Assembly: GCF_035582795.1 (NCBI RefSeq)
Contig: NC_134367.1
Coordinates: 109,106,062 to 109,170,061, forward strand
Source of the DNA: Mycteria americana
Taxonomy: Eukaryota; Chordata; Aves; Ciconiiformes; Ciconiidae
Direction: 5' to 3'
DNA: 64,000 nucleotides
The notes beneath the pieces are model-generated. The model had not been told where the DNA came from, made no database searches, and saw nothing but the letters and a program-made list of their open reading frames with translations. Shown here piece after piece: positions 49,437 to 60,100 of this stretch. Within the stretch, counting starts at the first letter, position 1, and the number at the start of each line of letters is the position of its first letter. The translations under genes and the position numbers were made by a program.

Positions 49437-49747
49437 CCGTGAGACTTTCCTAAGTTTGGCTCCAGCAAGTGCAGCTGCTAGTCCAGTTAAAGGGCGATTT
49501 TCTTCGGACACGAATCCCACTGAAAATCCAGAGGTGGGGAGGGGGGGAGCAGGAGGTGGCAGGGGAACGGGAGGAACTTGGCTAGGAAGTGGAGGAGGTG
49601 GTGGTGGTGGTGGTGGTGGTGGCCCTGAAGGTGGAAGTGGAGGTGGTGGTGGTGGGCCAGGAGGAGGTGGGGCTGCTACAGAAGACTGGGCTGGGCCAGG
49701 GGGTAGAGGGGGTGGGGGAGGAGGTGCAGGTGGTCCTTGGACAACAC
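49437..49747 (-). CDS. ENAH: ENAH coding exon: poly-proline core and G-actin-binding motif
   Basis: This 311-base exon adds 103 codons after a split Gly. The first two thirds are the poly-Pro core, with repeated GPPPPPPLP-type runs and one run of eleven prolines. In Ena/VASP proteins this core recruits profilin-actin and binds SH3 and WW domains. After SGFSVGFVSEENRP comes LTGLAAALAGAKLRKVSR, the WH2/thymosin-like G-actin-binding site at the start of the EVH2 domain. RKVS is the site equivalent to VASP Ser239. The acceptor is GACACTAG (AG at 49748-49749) and the donor is GTAAATGC from 49436 down. It starts with two bases of a split codon and ends in phase 0. The GGT/GGA-rich plus strand gives long glycine- or valine-rich shadow reading frames that are not genes. 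Confidence 0.97.
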
Positions 49748-51569
49748 CTAGTGTCAAAGAGAAAACAAACAGACTATATTAAGGATTTAGAAAAGAAAGA
49801 TCTTATGTCCAATGAAATACTGCTTCTTTTGTTCAGTGTATGAGACATTAATACTGGTAAGAGTCCTTTTCATAGGCAAGAAAACACTACAAGTTCCAGG
49901 AGGAGAGAAGCATTCTTACTAAATGCACTAGAAACATTACATAGGATTCTATAAGACATCAGACAGGTTCAGAGACTTTACATACAAAACCCCTCCAGTC
50001 AGGTTCTGTGCTGCAACCAAGAAGAATCTTACACTGGGAAACAGGCAACGCTTTTACAGAAAGTGAAGTGAGGCACAAGCACCAGACCACATAGGAACAA
50101 ATAGGTGCTAAACACAGAGTGACTTCTCATTGTACTAACAAGCATTTAACACACCGCCCAAACATCTGAACCCTTGAACTGTTTGAGTTCCAACGCTAAT
50201 TTCTAAGCTGCATAAAAATCTTTCCTTCAAAAACCATTCCAGGAATCAACTTTAATAATCTAATACAAACACTAATTAGTGAGTTAGAAGACTGACATAT
50301 TTTAAGCTGATGGGAACAAGCTCTTCCTTTTTTATCTATCTTTAATGCTTTAAATTCACATTAATATGCAATACAAAATGTGTTTTGAAGAAAGAATATT
50401 CGGATGATTACTGTGTTATTATTATAGGAACAGTTTAAGAAATTGTGACTAAGAAAACAGCCCCACACATCCTCCCCCCGCCTTACCCAAACTGCTGTAA
50501 GCTACTAAAAGTGCTGCACAACCACCTTAAGCTACCTCTACAGGCAGGAATTTCACACACGTGTCTTCCTGGTTTCCTACTCTGCTACCACTGTGTAAAT
50601 TTAAAAGCCTTTTAAACTCTCTTGGCGACACTCACCATCCAAGTGCACACTTTTATTCCATACTACAAGTGAGGCCATTCACCCTATTTCCACCCCATCA
50701 CAGAGTAGCTCACACCTTCATTTAAGACACGAGTATGGTATAAACGGGATCTACTCTGCATGGCTTGTGTTGATGAAGCCACAGTCTCCTCATCCCCCAG
50801 GAGCCCCTCTGCCCATACCTTTAGCATACCTCCTGCAGACTTATGTACACAGACCTAAATCTATTAAATCAATATAAAAGCAGGATTCAGGTTAACAAAG
50901 ACATTTACATTGATGTAAAACACATTTCTATCATATTGGTAGAGTGTCCATTAAGACTGTCACCTGCTTAACCAAACTTTTTTTCTAAAGTCTTTTTAGC
51001 TAAACTGGTAGAATACCACAGGAAGACCTGTCTTCATATATTTTATATATATATATGCACGCATACAGCCATATATCAAAATACGACCACTGTCCAGAAA
51101 GAAATGCTGTAGGTGTTACATACTACTTTCTAAATTTGAAACTACATAGAGTATCAAAGTGGTTCAGATTATTCCTCGCTTAAGGCCATTCACATGTCCA
51201 AAGCCACACATACGTTCTTCCATGTTGGCTGCCATTAGGAAACTAATGCTGCTGCCTGTTAACACCATGTTCCAAATAAACAAACAGTGGAGGATTTACC
51301 AAGTATTCAACAAGCTCTGTTCTTGACAGGTGAGAGCTTAAGAAATCAGAATTTTACTTATGACAGGCCACAGAACGTCGGCTCTTCTCTGCGGAGCTTT
51401 AAAGTTTCCCTTACCCCAGTTTTCCAAAAGGTATTTCGTTGTGGTATTAAGATCACTGCAACTTTGGAAGCATTGTATTAATTCTTCGGGGCAGTTACAG
51501 GCTTCGATACCAATCGGTTTCGACTGCATTCCTGATTAGTGCATTAGTAGCAATAACAGAAAGCCTTAC
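49748..51569 (-). other. ENAH: ENAH intron (1822 bp)
   Basis: Bounded by GTAAGG and CACTAG. It contains a short (TA)n near 51040-51055. Small reading frames near 51287-51529 look incidental. Confidence 0.85.
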
Positions 51570-52370
51570 CCTGCTGGGTCGTAGGTTCAATCGGCTGAGA
51601 GGCTGCCTGCAAGACTGGCTCAGAAGCAGAGGAGTCTCCCAGCACAGAGTTTAGAGAGTTCTCAACAGAGGCAGGGGTAGCTGCAGAGGGAGAAGGGAGA
51701 ACACTAGGCTTGGATGAGGGAGTCGAGGCATTCGGGGAGTTGGGAGAAGGAGAAGCTTGAGGTCCAGAGAGTGACAGAGGTGGAAAGGAAGGCAGCGGGG
51801 GGGGAGGAGGTGGCGGAGGCGGAGTTGGACCTGAGGTAGAAGGTGAAGGAACCGGATAAGCCAGGTTTTCAGGAAGCCCGTTAGGAGCCGTGGGAGACGT
51901 GGACATTTGGGTCACTGGATTAGAAGCTGACACTGGGAGGACAGGTCTTGGACCAGTAGCTTTGCCTGGTGGACTGCTTATCATTACTGGAGGAGATGGG
52001 GGAAGGGGGGCAAAACTGGGCGCGGACCAGGCAACAGGCTTTGTATTTGGAGGCAAAGTCGCCGGGGCGTTGACAGGAGAAGGGGGCCGAGAACTTTTGT
52101 TCAGCGGACGAGGAACTGTAGCATAATGGGGGAGAACAGGGTGGAAAGCTGAGCCTAAAGATGTAGCAAAACGTGATGCAGAGTGCCTTAGAGGCGGTGT
52201 AGGGGGAGTGGAAGTCGGTGGTGCAGAAGTCACTACAGCGTACTCCGGTGTGGCCTCTGACATTGGTGCTGAAACTGCTTTTGCATATGATGGAGGAGGT
52301 GCTGAAGGAGGCTGGCAACTGGAGTATTCAGGAAGTGGAGTGCTATACGGGGAGTTGTCGAAAGATGGAG
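51570..52370 (-). CDS. ENAH: ENAH large alternatively spliced exon (Ser/Pro/Thr-rich)
   Basis: This 801-base exon continues in phase from the LERER exon (G + CT gives Ala) and starts APSFDNSPYSTPLPEYSS. It is a low-complexity Ser/Pro/Thr-rich segment with a poly-Pro run GPTPPPPPPPPPLPSFPPL. It ends ASVENSLNSVLGDSSASEP...TTQQ, which is the part shared with the common mammalian isoform. The acceptor is CTGTCCAG just above 52370 and the donor is GTAAGGCTT from 51569 down. The family is known to make a longer neural isoform with about 240 extra residues here. An internal acceptor at 51681-51682 with the same phase separates that extra part (51681-52370, 690 bases, 230 codons) from the common part (51570-51680). 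The function of the long insert is not readable from sequence. Its proline runs are candidate SH3, WW or profilin ligands. Confidence 0.93.
51681..51696 (-). promoter_or_regulatory. ENAH: Internal alternative 3' splice site in the large ENAH exon
   Basis: On the minus strand the sequence CCTTCTCCCTCTGCAG ends with AG at 51682-51681. It is a short pyrimidine tract followed by CAG, lying inside open reading frame. The next bases, CT ACC CCT GCC, give ATPASVENSLN when joined to the G left by the LERER exon. This matches the start of the common short Mena isoform (human AAPASVETPLN). Use of this site would skip 690 bases, a multiple of three, without changing frame. Phase and similarity make it strong, but usage needs RNA data. 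Confidence 0.75.
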
Positions 52371-53597
52371 CTGGACAGAAGATGGAAAGCAGCAGCAAAG
52401 GCAGGATAAAAAAAGGAGAAAGAGAAAAAGGGAGCTAATGAAGCAACAAAACCAGCATTCAAACAAAATGTATAAATGTAGACTACAGTTAGTACCAGAG
52501 GATTAGGCACAAGTGAAAATACTGTTAGGAAAGTTTTACATATTATCAACAGCTGCTTTAAAATTTTACCAACTATTTTTGTGCCAACATTCGAATTTAC
52601 AAGAACGTTCTAGAGTAAGTTTTCTCAAATCCCATCTGTGAGATAGATTAGATACAGGGTTGATTAATGAATCTTAATCAGCTTTTATCTTCTTGTTTGG
52701 TTGCAAACTGCAAGCAAGTGTAGTGATCTTAACATTTGTTACAACTTCACTAACAAAACTCATACCATAGGCAGCAAGTAAGTATCATCTTTCTCTTCCC
52801 CAGAAAAAGCTCCATCACAAACTTGAAAGTACTGGGAATAAAACTACCAATAAAATCCTCTGCTCTAAAGTGACTAGCTCTTACATAGTATTCCTTGACT
52901 TTCACCATGAGCTGACTTCTTATGTAAACTGAGTTTGTTACTAAAGAACAACCAAGTACTTGACAAATGTTCCATTATATTACCAAAATGAGAAAGCTTT
53001 CAGTTATCACTGGATACATTTCCGCAGGCACTGCATTATCTTATCTACAAATACATATAATACACTTCACTGAAATGTTACTACAATGATAAATTAAGCA
53101 AGACTTCATACCGAAAGGCATTCCTCTCACTATTACTTTGCCTTATGTAGGTACATACCTTCTACGTTAACACACTCAACCTGATATGTTTGGGGTATTT
53201 TGGTTTTTTGTTATTTTTTTCCAAATTATGTAATGAGAATACATCTTGTTTAACAATGATAAGGTATTTAGAAATTTTAACTCATCATATTTGAACCAAT
53301 GTTAGAGGTGCCCAGTGTGATTCAAGTTCTTCAAGCGATCAGAGAGTATGGCAATGGAGTGAGCAAGTAGTGCAAAAAATTTATTTCAGAGTTGATGGAA
53401 AATTATGACAGGAAAGTCAAAGATCTTGGACTTCTTGCCATAAAAAAAGGAAGCAATTCCAGCAAATAGAAGCCTGAAATACTGACTGTTGTTGCACAAC
53501 TGTACTCACTGCCCTTTGTTGCTTCTCTCCCACTCCATCATCCAAACACATAGAGAGTAGTCTGGTACTTGAATACACTCAGTTTTGAAATTCTTAC
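52371..53597 (-). other. ENAH: ENAH intron (1227 bp)
   Basis: Bounded by GTAAGAATT and CTGTCCAG. AT-rich with no other signal. The minus-strand frame runs past the acceptor at its low end, but that is read-through, not exon. Confidence 0.85.
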
Positions 53598-53917
53598 CAG
53601 CATTTGAAATTCTTCTCTCTCTTTCCCATTCCAATTGTTCCCTTTCCAACTGTTCTTGCCGTTCTCTTTCTTGCCTTTCCCGTTCAAGTCGTTCAAGTCT
53701 TTCTCGATCCTGCCTCTCCTTCTCTTGTCTCTCCCTTTCTAGGCGTTCTTGCCGTTCCCTTTCTTGCCGTTCTCTCTCCAGTTGCTCCTGTTCTAGGCGC
53801 TCTCTTTCAAGTCTTTCCCTTTCTAGTCTCTCTCTCTCCAGCCTCTCCCGTTCCATTCGTTCACGATCCAGCCTCTCCCGTTCCAGCTCCTTCTGCCTCT
53901 GTTGCTCTTGTAACTGT
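53598..53917 (-). CDS. ENAH: ENAH coding exon: LERER repeat region
   Basis: This exon encodes 106 whole codons of the Ena/VASP protein Mena, an actin-filament elongation and anti-capping factor at lamellipodia, filopodia and adhesions. The peptide opens QLQEQQRQKELERERL and continues as a charged Leu-Glu-Arg-Glu-Arg array that ends WERERRISNA. The LERER region is specific to Mena within the family and is known to bind the alpha-5 integrin tail. RRIS matches the PKA site equivalent to VASP Ser157. The minus-strand acceptor is TTGTAG at 53918-53923 and the donor is GTAAGAATT from 53597 down. The exon begins with one base completing a codon and ends with one base of the next. From memory, the array looks shorter than in human ENAH, which has extra QERLER units. 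The upstream exon, expected to carry the linker after EVH1, was not found in the window. Confidence 0.96.
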
Positions 53918-54809
53918 CTACAATCGTGAAAAAAGGAAAAAGACTAAGCTGCAAAGCGAAAACCAAAAATATCAAGCAACTGTTAGACGACAAGAAGACA
54001 TAAAGTAATCAACAATCTTTGCACCAGCAAGAACAAAAGCACAGCATTTGTACCTACATAAAATTCTTAATTCTATGTGTTGTTTTTCTGAGCTGGATAA
54101 TAGTTGTATTATGCTTACAGTAAAAAGAATCATATATCCAATTTCCTCTAATTTAACATTCTGAGAGACAGCTTTCAAGAGGTAAGAATAGAAAGCTGTT
54201 GCTGAAAATTTACTAACTGATGCAATCTTCCCAGTTTGGGATATGGAGTTACATTTGTTCTTTGCACAGTATTTTATACTCGAAGCAGTGAATAAAAGTA
54301 CAGTGAAATAGCAGTAACACAACTACTCATCCAAAAAACCCACCTCCAAACAAATTATGTTTTCCAGATAAACTAGTCAGCTAGTATTTATCCAAATTTT
54401 ACAGAAGCATCAAAATGTATACGTGTCCCTCTCCACCTGCATACAACTACGCGCACATACAACTTAACTGGCATCAAGACGAGAACACCCTGAAGGCAGA
54501 GGAAAACTGGACATGGCCAGCAAAAAATCCAGGGTGCAGCAGCCAGGGAAACACTGCAGGGAGCTGGCAGGGTTTCCAGCTCATGGGAGTCTTTGCAGGG
54601 GAAAGCAGAAAGGGGGAAGACGTGGAGGGGAGGAAAACAAGTAAAAGCCAGGCAGAGGAAATATAAAGAACTTCCTAAGGGTAAAAAGGAATCATGCAAA
54701 ATTTGCTGCCAAAGTCACTAGGCTGCCTGAAAGAAAGGACTTTCCTGCAAAAACACAGTGGAAAAAGCTGTAAACAACCCTTTTGCTTTTTTCCCCCTCA
54801 ACTTGTTGG

Positions 54810-54857
54810 GGTTTTTTTGGTTTTGGTTTTTTGTTTTGTTGTTGTTTGTTTGTTTAA
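54810..54857. repeat. T/G-rich low-complexity tract
   Basis: Irregular runs of GTTTT, GGTTTTT and GTTTGTTT. On the ENAH sense strand this is an A/C-rich tract within an intron. Confidence 0.8.
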
Positions 54858-56499
54858 TTATATTTTTAAAAGATACATGTTTCTAGTTGGCCAAAATATG
54901 GCTTTTTGATTTTCAAAGCTTTTTCATCTCTTGGGGGAGCTCACTACTAAAACAAAAATTAGGCACGTCCTCCTCAAAGCTGTGGCCAGTGTGTTCCTGT
55001 CAGTACATATCACTGAAAATGTTGTTAGCTATCATCCTCTATTTGAATTCTTATTTTCAAAAAAAATCATGACATTTAAAAAGAAAAACTTGTATATAAA
55101 GCACACAGCCCTTTTTTTCTGCCATGCTTCAGATGCAAACTGAAGATAGCTTCTCACTAAATACAAAGCACAGGCAGCTTTTAACTACAAAGCAAAAAGG
55201 AGACCTAACTTTTGACACCTTAAGCTACTAGGTATTTGTTTTCTGTAGACTGCCACTGGGCAATCTTATTTGGAAAGGTCATTAGTAATTCTATGCTATA
55301 CGCTTAGAGCCACGTAAAACCAAAGCCTGAAAATGAAGGGAACTTCAGCTATTTCATTCCTATTCATGCTCAGAAAATACTGGCAGAACTGGAAACCCCA
55401 GCTCATACACTGTTACTGTTGAAGTCCATCCTCTTTCAGAACAATGTTTTTCCTTTAAAAAACAAACAAACCAACCCCTGTAAAATATTGAAATTTCACA
55501 ATTGCTATAAGCAATTAAGTTCCAGTTATGTGCAGCAAAAGGACTTTTCCCTGCTGGACTTGTTACCCAACATCCTCAGAAGCTGCAAAATAGTTCTGCT
55601 CCTCTATCAGTTCTTCCGTCAGCTCCTGCTCTCCCATATAACAAAGTTGTGATAGCAGTCATTAAGAAATTAGGGCTGCAACTCAGCTTGTTAAATGCTT
55701 GATTTTTAGCCTCTGAAGTCCACCAAAGAATCTGGTAAATGACTGATACGTATTTGGAACCAGTAGAGGATTTCTACAAAATATCACGAGAATACAATGT
55801 AAACCACAGAAATTTAAGCTCCAAAAGGGATATTAAAAATATTTTTGGCATTACATTTTTGCTTGCTCTGTGTTGTACAAAACTAGTTTTATGTGCTCTT
55901 TTTCCGTCAGGGAAAAAAAAAAAATCTATTATTAGAGGAAAGCAGGGTTTTCATCATGCATAACTTCAACTTGGTCATCTTAGGCTCTTTTTTTGTAAGG
56001 GAGAGAGGATACACAGATGTTCATAGCTAAAAAACTATTCAGAGCAGGAGTCAACATTTACAGACTCCAAAGCAGCTTTTGTTTACTCTGTTCATTCTTT
56101 TCCATTCATTTGCCAGAAACTAGCATATTCTACCTGGAAACGTACACATTGTTAATCCTAAAACTAAAATGTAGATAAGGCATTTGAGGTTATAAACATT
56201 TCATGTTGTATTTAGTTTACGAAACTAGCAGGTATCAATTTACTGAGTTTAATAACACATCAAGCAGCTGCCAGATATTTAAGTTTTCTTTTTAAGTTCT
56301 TCGTTTCTTTACAGAAATAGAGCCTCGATATAGGTCACTTCTCACATAAGAGCAGTGTCACCGAGGCAGTTCTGCAGTAAGCCATAGCAAGAGCTGTGCC
56401 ATTTCATATTTTCATAAGCAACCTGGAAAAGAAACAGTGAGGTGCTCTTGACTAAGCTCCTTAATATTAAGTTATTTAGGATAGCAAGAATGATGACTG

Positions 56500-57165
56500 A
56501 TTATGAAGAACTACTGATGGATCTTCTAATTCCAAGTAACTGGGCAACAAGATTGGCCAATAAAATTCAACTGAGATATAACTGAAGTGATGCAGGGGAG
56601 AGAGGGGAAATCTGCTAAATTCATATATAAAACGCTGGACTATGAGTTGACTACTGACTCAGGAGTGAGATATTAGGGTTATGACAGACAGCTCTATGAC
56701 AATATCCATTCATTGATATGTCTGTTCAAAAACATAAACCAGATGCTACACATTAGGAAAGGATTAAAGAGCAGTACAGAAAATACCATCATCCTGCTTC
56801 ACAAACCCTGCATCTCTGTTCCCATCTCAAGAGGGGGAAGACAGCGGAACTGAAAAGGTTCAAAGAGCACCAACACTATGATCAAATGTACCAGTTTCCA
56901 TTCAAAAAATAACTAAAGAAGCTGGAATTCTGCATTCTGGAAAATACAACTGGAGGTCTATAACATCCTAACCAATGAGGACATCCTAATACAACAGCTG
57001 GGAGGAAAGAGTTGATGTAACTGATAATAGTAAAGCTAAAAAAAAAAAAAAAAAAAAAAAAAGAAGAAGAGCAGGTACCTCTGCACATCAGGCAGATGAG
57101 CTGTGGAACTCCTTGCCAGAGTGATTCAAAGAAAGAGTAGGAAAAAGCCCACATAAGAAACATGG
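56500..57165 (+). mobile_element. Ancient CR1/L3-type LINE, reverse-transcriptase 3' part
   Basis: Phrases in order match the C-terminal reverse-transcriptase region of old L3/CR1-like LINEs: GGCCAATAAAATTCAACT; GGACTATGAGTTGACTACTG with GACTCAGGAGTGAGAT and TTAGGGTTATGACAGACAGC; TAGGAAAGGATTAAAGAGCA with ACAGAAAATACCATCAT; CCCATCTCAAGAGGG; and the WNSLP stretch GTGGAACTCCTTGCCAGAGT. No open frame remains. It lies antisense to ENAH and contains a 25-base A run. Confidence 0.7.
57038..57062. repeat. Poly(A) run followed by AAG repeats
   Basis: About 25 A then (AAG)n, inside the L3-type LINE. It is probably a later expansion and not a LINE tail. Confidence 0.9.
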
Positions 57166-60100
57166 AAGGTCATTTAGAAAACGGAAATTGCATCATGCAC
57201 AAGCAGCTGTTGAACCAAAAATGCCCAGAGGACTGGAGAGTAGCAGGGGGAAGCATTCCAGGCATCTGCCCTCGCCCAGAAGAGTGGGGACTTGTTAGTT
57301 TTTACTCAAAGCTTTTCTAAGTATTGAGAGGGGTATGTTCACATGTGTGTGTATGTACTATATACAAGGAGGGGAGGAGGGAGACAGGGATGACGAGACT
57401 GTATATACATGTATACTCTGTCTCTATATAGCATGTATTTAGCTAAAGCATAAGATGTATGTCTAAATCAAACTGTTCGTTTGGGAGTGCCTGGTTCTCC
57501 TAATGTGTGTGAACATGTTCCTGAGGCACACCTGGGGTTTCTCTCCTCTTCAGAGAGCTATAAAAGACACACAATGCCCACGTGTCATAACAAAATATAC
57601 CGAAGCATTTATACGCTTTAGCCTTTATCTGAAGGAAAAAATATTTCGGTCAGCAATCAACACCATCAAACTGTATTGGCTGTCTACTAAGATATAGATA
57701 AACAGCAGTGAAATAACCACGTTCACCTACACAAGGCCTAAGTGAAAAAGTTCTCATAATTAAATAAAGATTGAGTGATTCAGAATTTAATGATTTGTTT
57801 TTGTAAAAGAATCCTCATTTTCCATTTCTTCAGGAAATAAAGGAATAAAACCAGAATTTTTTTAAACATACAAATAAAAACTATGAACAAGTTGAGCACT
57901 TTGCTTATGATACAAATGCTCTACCAAGAGAGGGCAGCAAAACACCTTGCAAACATTTCCTATCTTATATAAAATTCCCATGCAGTAAGATATACGAGAT
58001 TAAATACACCATCCTTGAGAATAACTTTAAGTTTAAATTATTCTCATTATATATTGCTGAAGCATCCCTTTGTCAACAAGATTAAAAAAAAAAAAAAACA
58101 AACACCCAAACAAAACAAAAAAACCATACACCACAACCCACTACAATTTAACAGTAGTTTTAACGATTTTATAAACCTTTCAGATAGAAAGCCAAAAATG
58201 GCACAGGTCAAAAGATCAGTACGCCAGTAACGCAATCAAGTTGCTTCAACACAACTTAATGAGCAAGGATGAATTTCATAAACTAACAAAGTACTACAGC
58301 TTAACAAGTGTAACAGTTGTAGCTTAAAAAGATTAAGAACTCATTTTGCTAATTAAAAAAAAAAAAGAGGATAAATTTGTTTGCATTAAAACCCCCTGGT
58401 TTTGTTTAGTTAGCATTAGATAATGTAATTCTATTTTAAAATTTTGTCAGAGATCAAAATTATATTATGCAAAAGCATTAGTAGATTAAGAAGAGTCACT
58501 ACCCATCAATTAAAGAATTTCTGAAATGTCAAGACTTTGGTAGTTCTAAAGCATGGGAACATTCGAGAACATTGTGAAAGCAATACATGAAAATCCTTCA
58601 GCCTCAAAGCACAGCATCTAGCTACCAGGACAACTTTTGAAAAAGCTAAAGAGGTACTAAAAATGCCCCAGAAAGCTATCTTATACTGAAATGCTAATTA
58701 TGCTAAGGCAAAATGATTCTAATTATTTTAAAGCTGTGAATTACTAGAATCTAAGAGCTAATTTACATTGAATAGCTGAAACAGTGCTATAAAACTGAAC
58801 AGCATGTCAGTCATACGCAACGTAGGTACTGTTACATGTGGTTTTAGATTCAGAGTCAACTTCAGAGTTTCAGGATAGCTGCTAGCTTTATCATGCATTC
58901 TACTCATGAAACTTTCTTTTTGGATTTAAATCAGTTCCATGCCAACAGCATCTTAGGAAACTTCACTTTGGGGTGTTGGGGTGGGGGGGCATGTATTTGT
59001 TGTTTTTTGTTGTTGTTTTTAAATTAACTTACTTTAATATTGAAACAGCTTTTAATGTTATTTCCTCTCTTTTTCTTGCCCTTATACTTTTGCCCAATTA
59101 AAGAGGTATGAGGAGGTATAGTCAGAGGATGAAGAAAGAATCATATTTACAATACTAACTTGTGACTTTGAACTCTATCAGCACTAGATAGAGTTCTTTG
59201 GGCAGCCAAGAATCAGGAGCATGACTACATTCTTGAAATAACACAAGGAGAAAAATCAACAAGCAGAGTTAGGTACACACTGTTGCATCCCTGCTGAAAA
59301 AAACCCACATTTTACAATGGTGAAGGTGTTTAGAATTTCTCTTACATGACAACTGCAAAACAGAATTGCTGTTAGTTTACCCAGGTACACATAAAGCCTT
59401 CCTAGTTTGTTCTGAATCAGAGCATAAAGGGGAACAATAATTAAGAAGTAGTGCTACTATCTCAGCTCTTGATGTTACATGAAATGAGCCAACATCTCAT
59501 GAAAGATCCCTTTCTATCATGGCTTTCACTAGCAAGTAGCATCACTACATTCAAGAGATCATCACATGCAGCAATTAAGAAGCTATCCCAAAATCGTATT
59601 ATTCAATACCTTTAGGTCTGTATTGGGGGGGAAAGGTTTTAGCTTCTGCTCCTGGAGGTGAATGACTGACAGCGATCCTCTGGTCCCTTTGCTAAGGACT
59701 TCAACATAGACATTCAAAAGAATTGAAGTCTCAGTCAATTTTCTTAAAATGTGACCATTACCACATGGGTTGAAGGGAAGACAAAGATCTCAACTAGATT
59801 AAGAAACTTCAGTGTTTACTGGTAAAACAACATTCTGTGTCAGAGCAGACTTAATAGCCAGAGAGAACCTGTCTTTTTCTGGAACACTTTTCACATTTAA
59901 GCCCGTATCTTGGTCATCTGCAGAAGAGTTACTGCAAGTGTCTCAGTTTGTGGAAAGACTGTCCTTCCACCAGAGAAAGTATGCCTCAGCATTAAGCAAC
60001 TCTCATTATGTCAAAAAACAGAGCTGTTGCCACAAGGGCACCAAGAGGAAAAAAAACCCTACGTGTAACAAATCCTGAAACAGTTTGTGGAAGCAAATAG

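Noticed and set aside
49456-49843. Gly-rich and Val-rich plus-strand frames
   Set aside because: Shadows of the ENAH poly-Pro exon, produced by GGT/GGA repeats.
51890-52466. Several frames overlapping the large ENAH exon on both strands
   Set aside because: Off-frame shadows. The frame at 51570-52370 joins in phase with both neighbours.
53585-54008. Ser/Arg/Leu-rich plus-strand frames of 114 and 134 codons
   Set aside because: Antisense of the LERER repeat exon. The minus strand matches Mena with correct splice sites.
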